Positions 62,801-64,000 of a stretch of DNA of 64,000 bases are shown here, one piece after another. This stretch comes from Anniella stebbinsi (taxonomy: Eukaryota; Chordata; Lepidosauria; Squamata; Anniellidae): NCBI GenBank assembly GCA_029215795.1, contig JARDYH010000007.1:91341263-91405262 (forward strand), in the 5' to 3' direction. The notes beneath the pieces are model-generated. The model did not search any database. It was not told the DNA's origin and was given only the letters and a program-made list of their open reading frames with translations. Each line of letters opens with the position of its first letter. Positions within the stretch are counted from its first letter, which is position 1. Made by a program: the position numbers and the translations under genes.

Positions 62801-63390
62801 TCATTAGCCCCAGCCAGCCACTGGTGGGGGCTGGTGGGAGTTGTAGACCAAAGCAACTGGAGGACTCCACGATGCCCAGCCCTGCATAGGGGGATGGTGA
62901 CCCTACAATGGCATCTAGGAGAACAGCCTTTCCTTTCCCAAATGTGATAGAAGTTGATAATCATATTTGTCAAATTCAACAGCCCCAAGAGAAAAGTTCA
63001 CTCAGCTCTTTTGTCTACATTGCCCCCCCCCCCCCGATTCACCACCTAAAAGTTTATCAGGACTAAGGTCACACAATCCAATGTTGTGCCCTTACCTTGG
63101 AGTAAATGTCATTGAACACATTGGTGCTTTCTTCCAAATATGCACAGTCAAGATCAGTTTGCATGTCTCTCTGAAAGCACCGAGTGCTTTTTGAGTGACT
63201 CGTTTCATTGGTTTTAGTGGGACTTAGGGTCAATCTCCGCACGGCGTAGGTGTGAAGCTCTGGTTTGGGACTCCTAACGTCTCCCCACCCACAGTCCTCT
63301 AAAGAGCAAGGGCAGAGGGAGGGGATCTCGTGCCTCTCCCCCTCCCCCACTTTTTGAGAAAGAAAAAGACATCAGACTCTCCAAGCACAG

Positions 63391-63460
63391 GCCCTGTTCA
63401 GAAGCCACCTTAACAAAAGAGCCATAACCACCATGGTTTAAGATGTCTTCTAAACAGGGC
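63391..63460. mobile_element. Short Harbinger-like MITE with CCCTGTTCAGAAG ends
   Basis: GCCCTGTTCAGAAGCCACC opposes GTCTTCTAAACAGGGCC; the end design is as at 10217. Confidence 0.6.
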
Positions 63461-64000
63461 CACAGAATTCTGCATTGGGACCCTTAACCATGATGGGCTT
63501 TAGCTAGATTTGGGCTGGGGTTGCCAAATGACCAGAAATGATGACAGTCCTGCTCTTCTGCCTTTAACAACAGCTACAGCAAACTTTGCAGGATGGAGGT
63601 CATCTCTTTTTGTTTTATTTGTTTATTTATTATTTTATTTAAGACATTTTATCCTCCCCCTTTGAAAAATGGGGGGTGGGTGGAATCCCCAAGGAGGCTC
63701 CCCACAATAAAACACCACATCAAGAATACAACCCAAATTAGAATGTCTTACATTTTGTGAAGACATCTATACCTTCCTATCTATATAAAGCTGGAATAAA
63801 TTTTATCCATAAAAAGCCATTGATTTTTTAAAACACACACACACACACACACATTTTCAACACCCACCTAAACATTTTGGTGGCAGATGAAGCTGCCACC
63901 AAAAGCAATGAGCAATAAAAACAAGTTGACAATCCTGACTGGTGTTATTGAAATTATTTTAAGAAGACAAACAGAAGATTGTGTGGAAGTTTTTGGGTAC
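63461..64000. other. Non-coding stretch with (CA)n at about 63834-63852
   Basis: Includes a T-rich LINE-tail-like segment at 63605-63660 (TTATTTATTATTTTATTTAA) and the CA run. No exon was recognised. Confidence 0.4.

Overview
This window is vertebrate nuclear DNA, most likely from a squamate reptile. That call rests on the repeats: Sauria-type tRNA SINEs, a second tRNA SINE, L2, CR1, L1 and R4/Dong-like LINE fragments side by side, and many short foldback DNA transposons. No bacterial-style operon, rRNA, real tRNA gene or CRISPR array was seen. Almost every open reading frame is chance or lies in a transposon.

Only one host protein-coding segment was recognised: the first coding exon of RIMS3 (regulating synaptic membrane exocytosis 3) on the minus strand, exon 20242-20506, start codon at 20461. 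It has a consensus splice acceptor and donor. The downstream exons would lie at lower coordinates; none was found, so the following intron probably exceeds 20 kb. A near-perfect RE1/NRSE (REST) site lies in that intron at 12624-12640. Everything to the right of 20506 is upstream of the coding exon. It holds several stretches of unique, complex sequence (about 24.1, 25.5, 33.9, 39.8, 58.2 and 58.7 kb) that are candidate conserved regulatory elements.

Region by region: 0-2 kb holds a 1.44-kb Harbinger-type element with 29-bp perfect inverted ends and a CAA target duplication, inserted in an older repeat whose uninterrupted relative is at 53.5 kb. 2.8-8 kb holds four foldback hAT copies and the best preserved L2 (ORF to 6027). 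8.7-20 kb holds a second foldback hAT family, CR1, SINEs, L2, R4 and a three-level nested insertion at 19.3-20.1 kb beside the RIMS3 exon. 20.7-27.9 kb holds more foldback copies and an L1 inserted in an L2. 28-46 kb is mixed CR1/L2/MITE sequence. 46.3-47.0 kb is a 661-bp foldback hAT with CGATA-rich ends. 50.6-51.3 kb is a probable solo LTR. 51.4-64 kb is again L2, CR1, Harbinger-like and hAT MITEs.

The notable theme is the density of self-complementary MITEs, many with readable target-site duplications: 8 bp (hAT-like) and 3 bp (Harbinger-like). These allow the order of several insertions to be read directly. I found no undescribed gene system; the strongest observations are the RIMS3 exon with its intronic RE1, the foldback families and nested insertions, and an isolated 68-bp cruciform-like palindrome at 25.5 kb.
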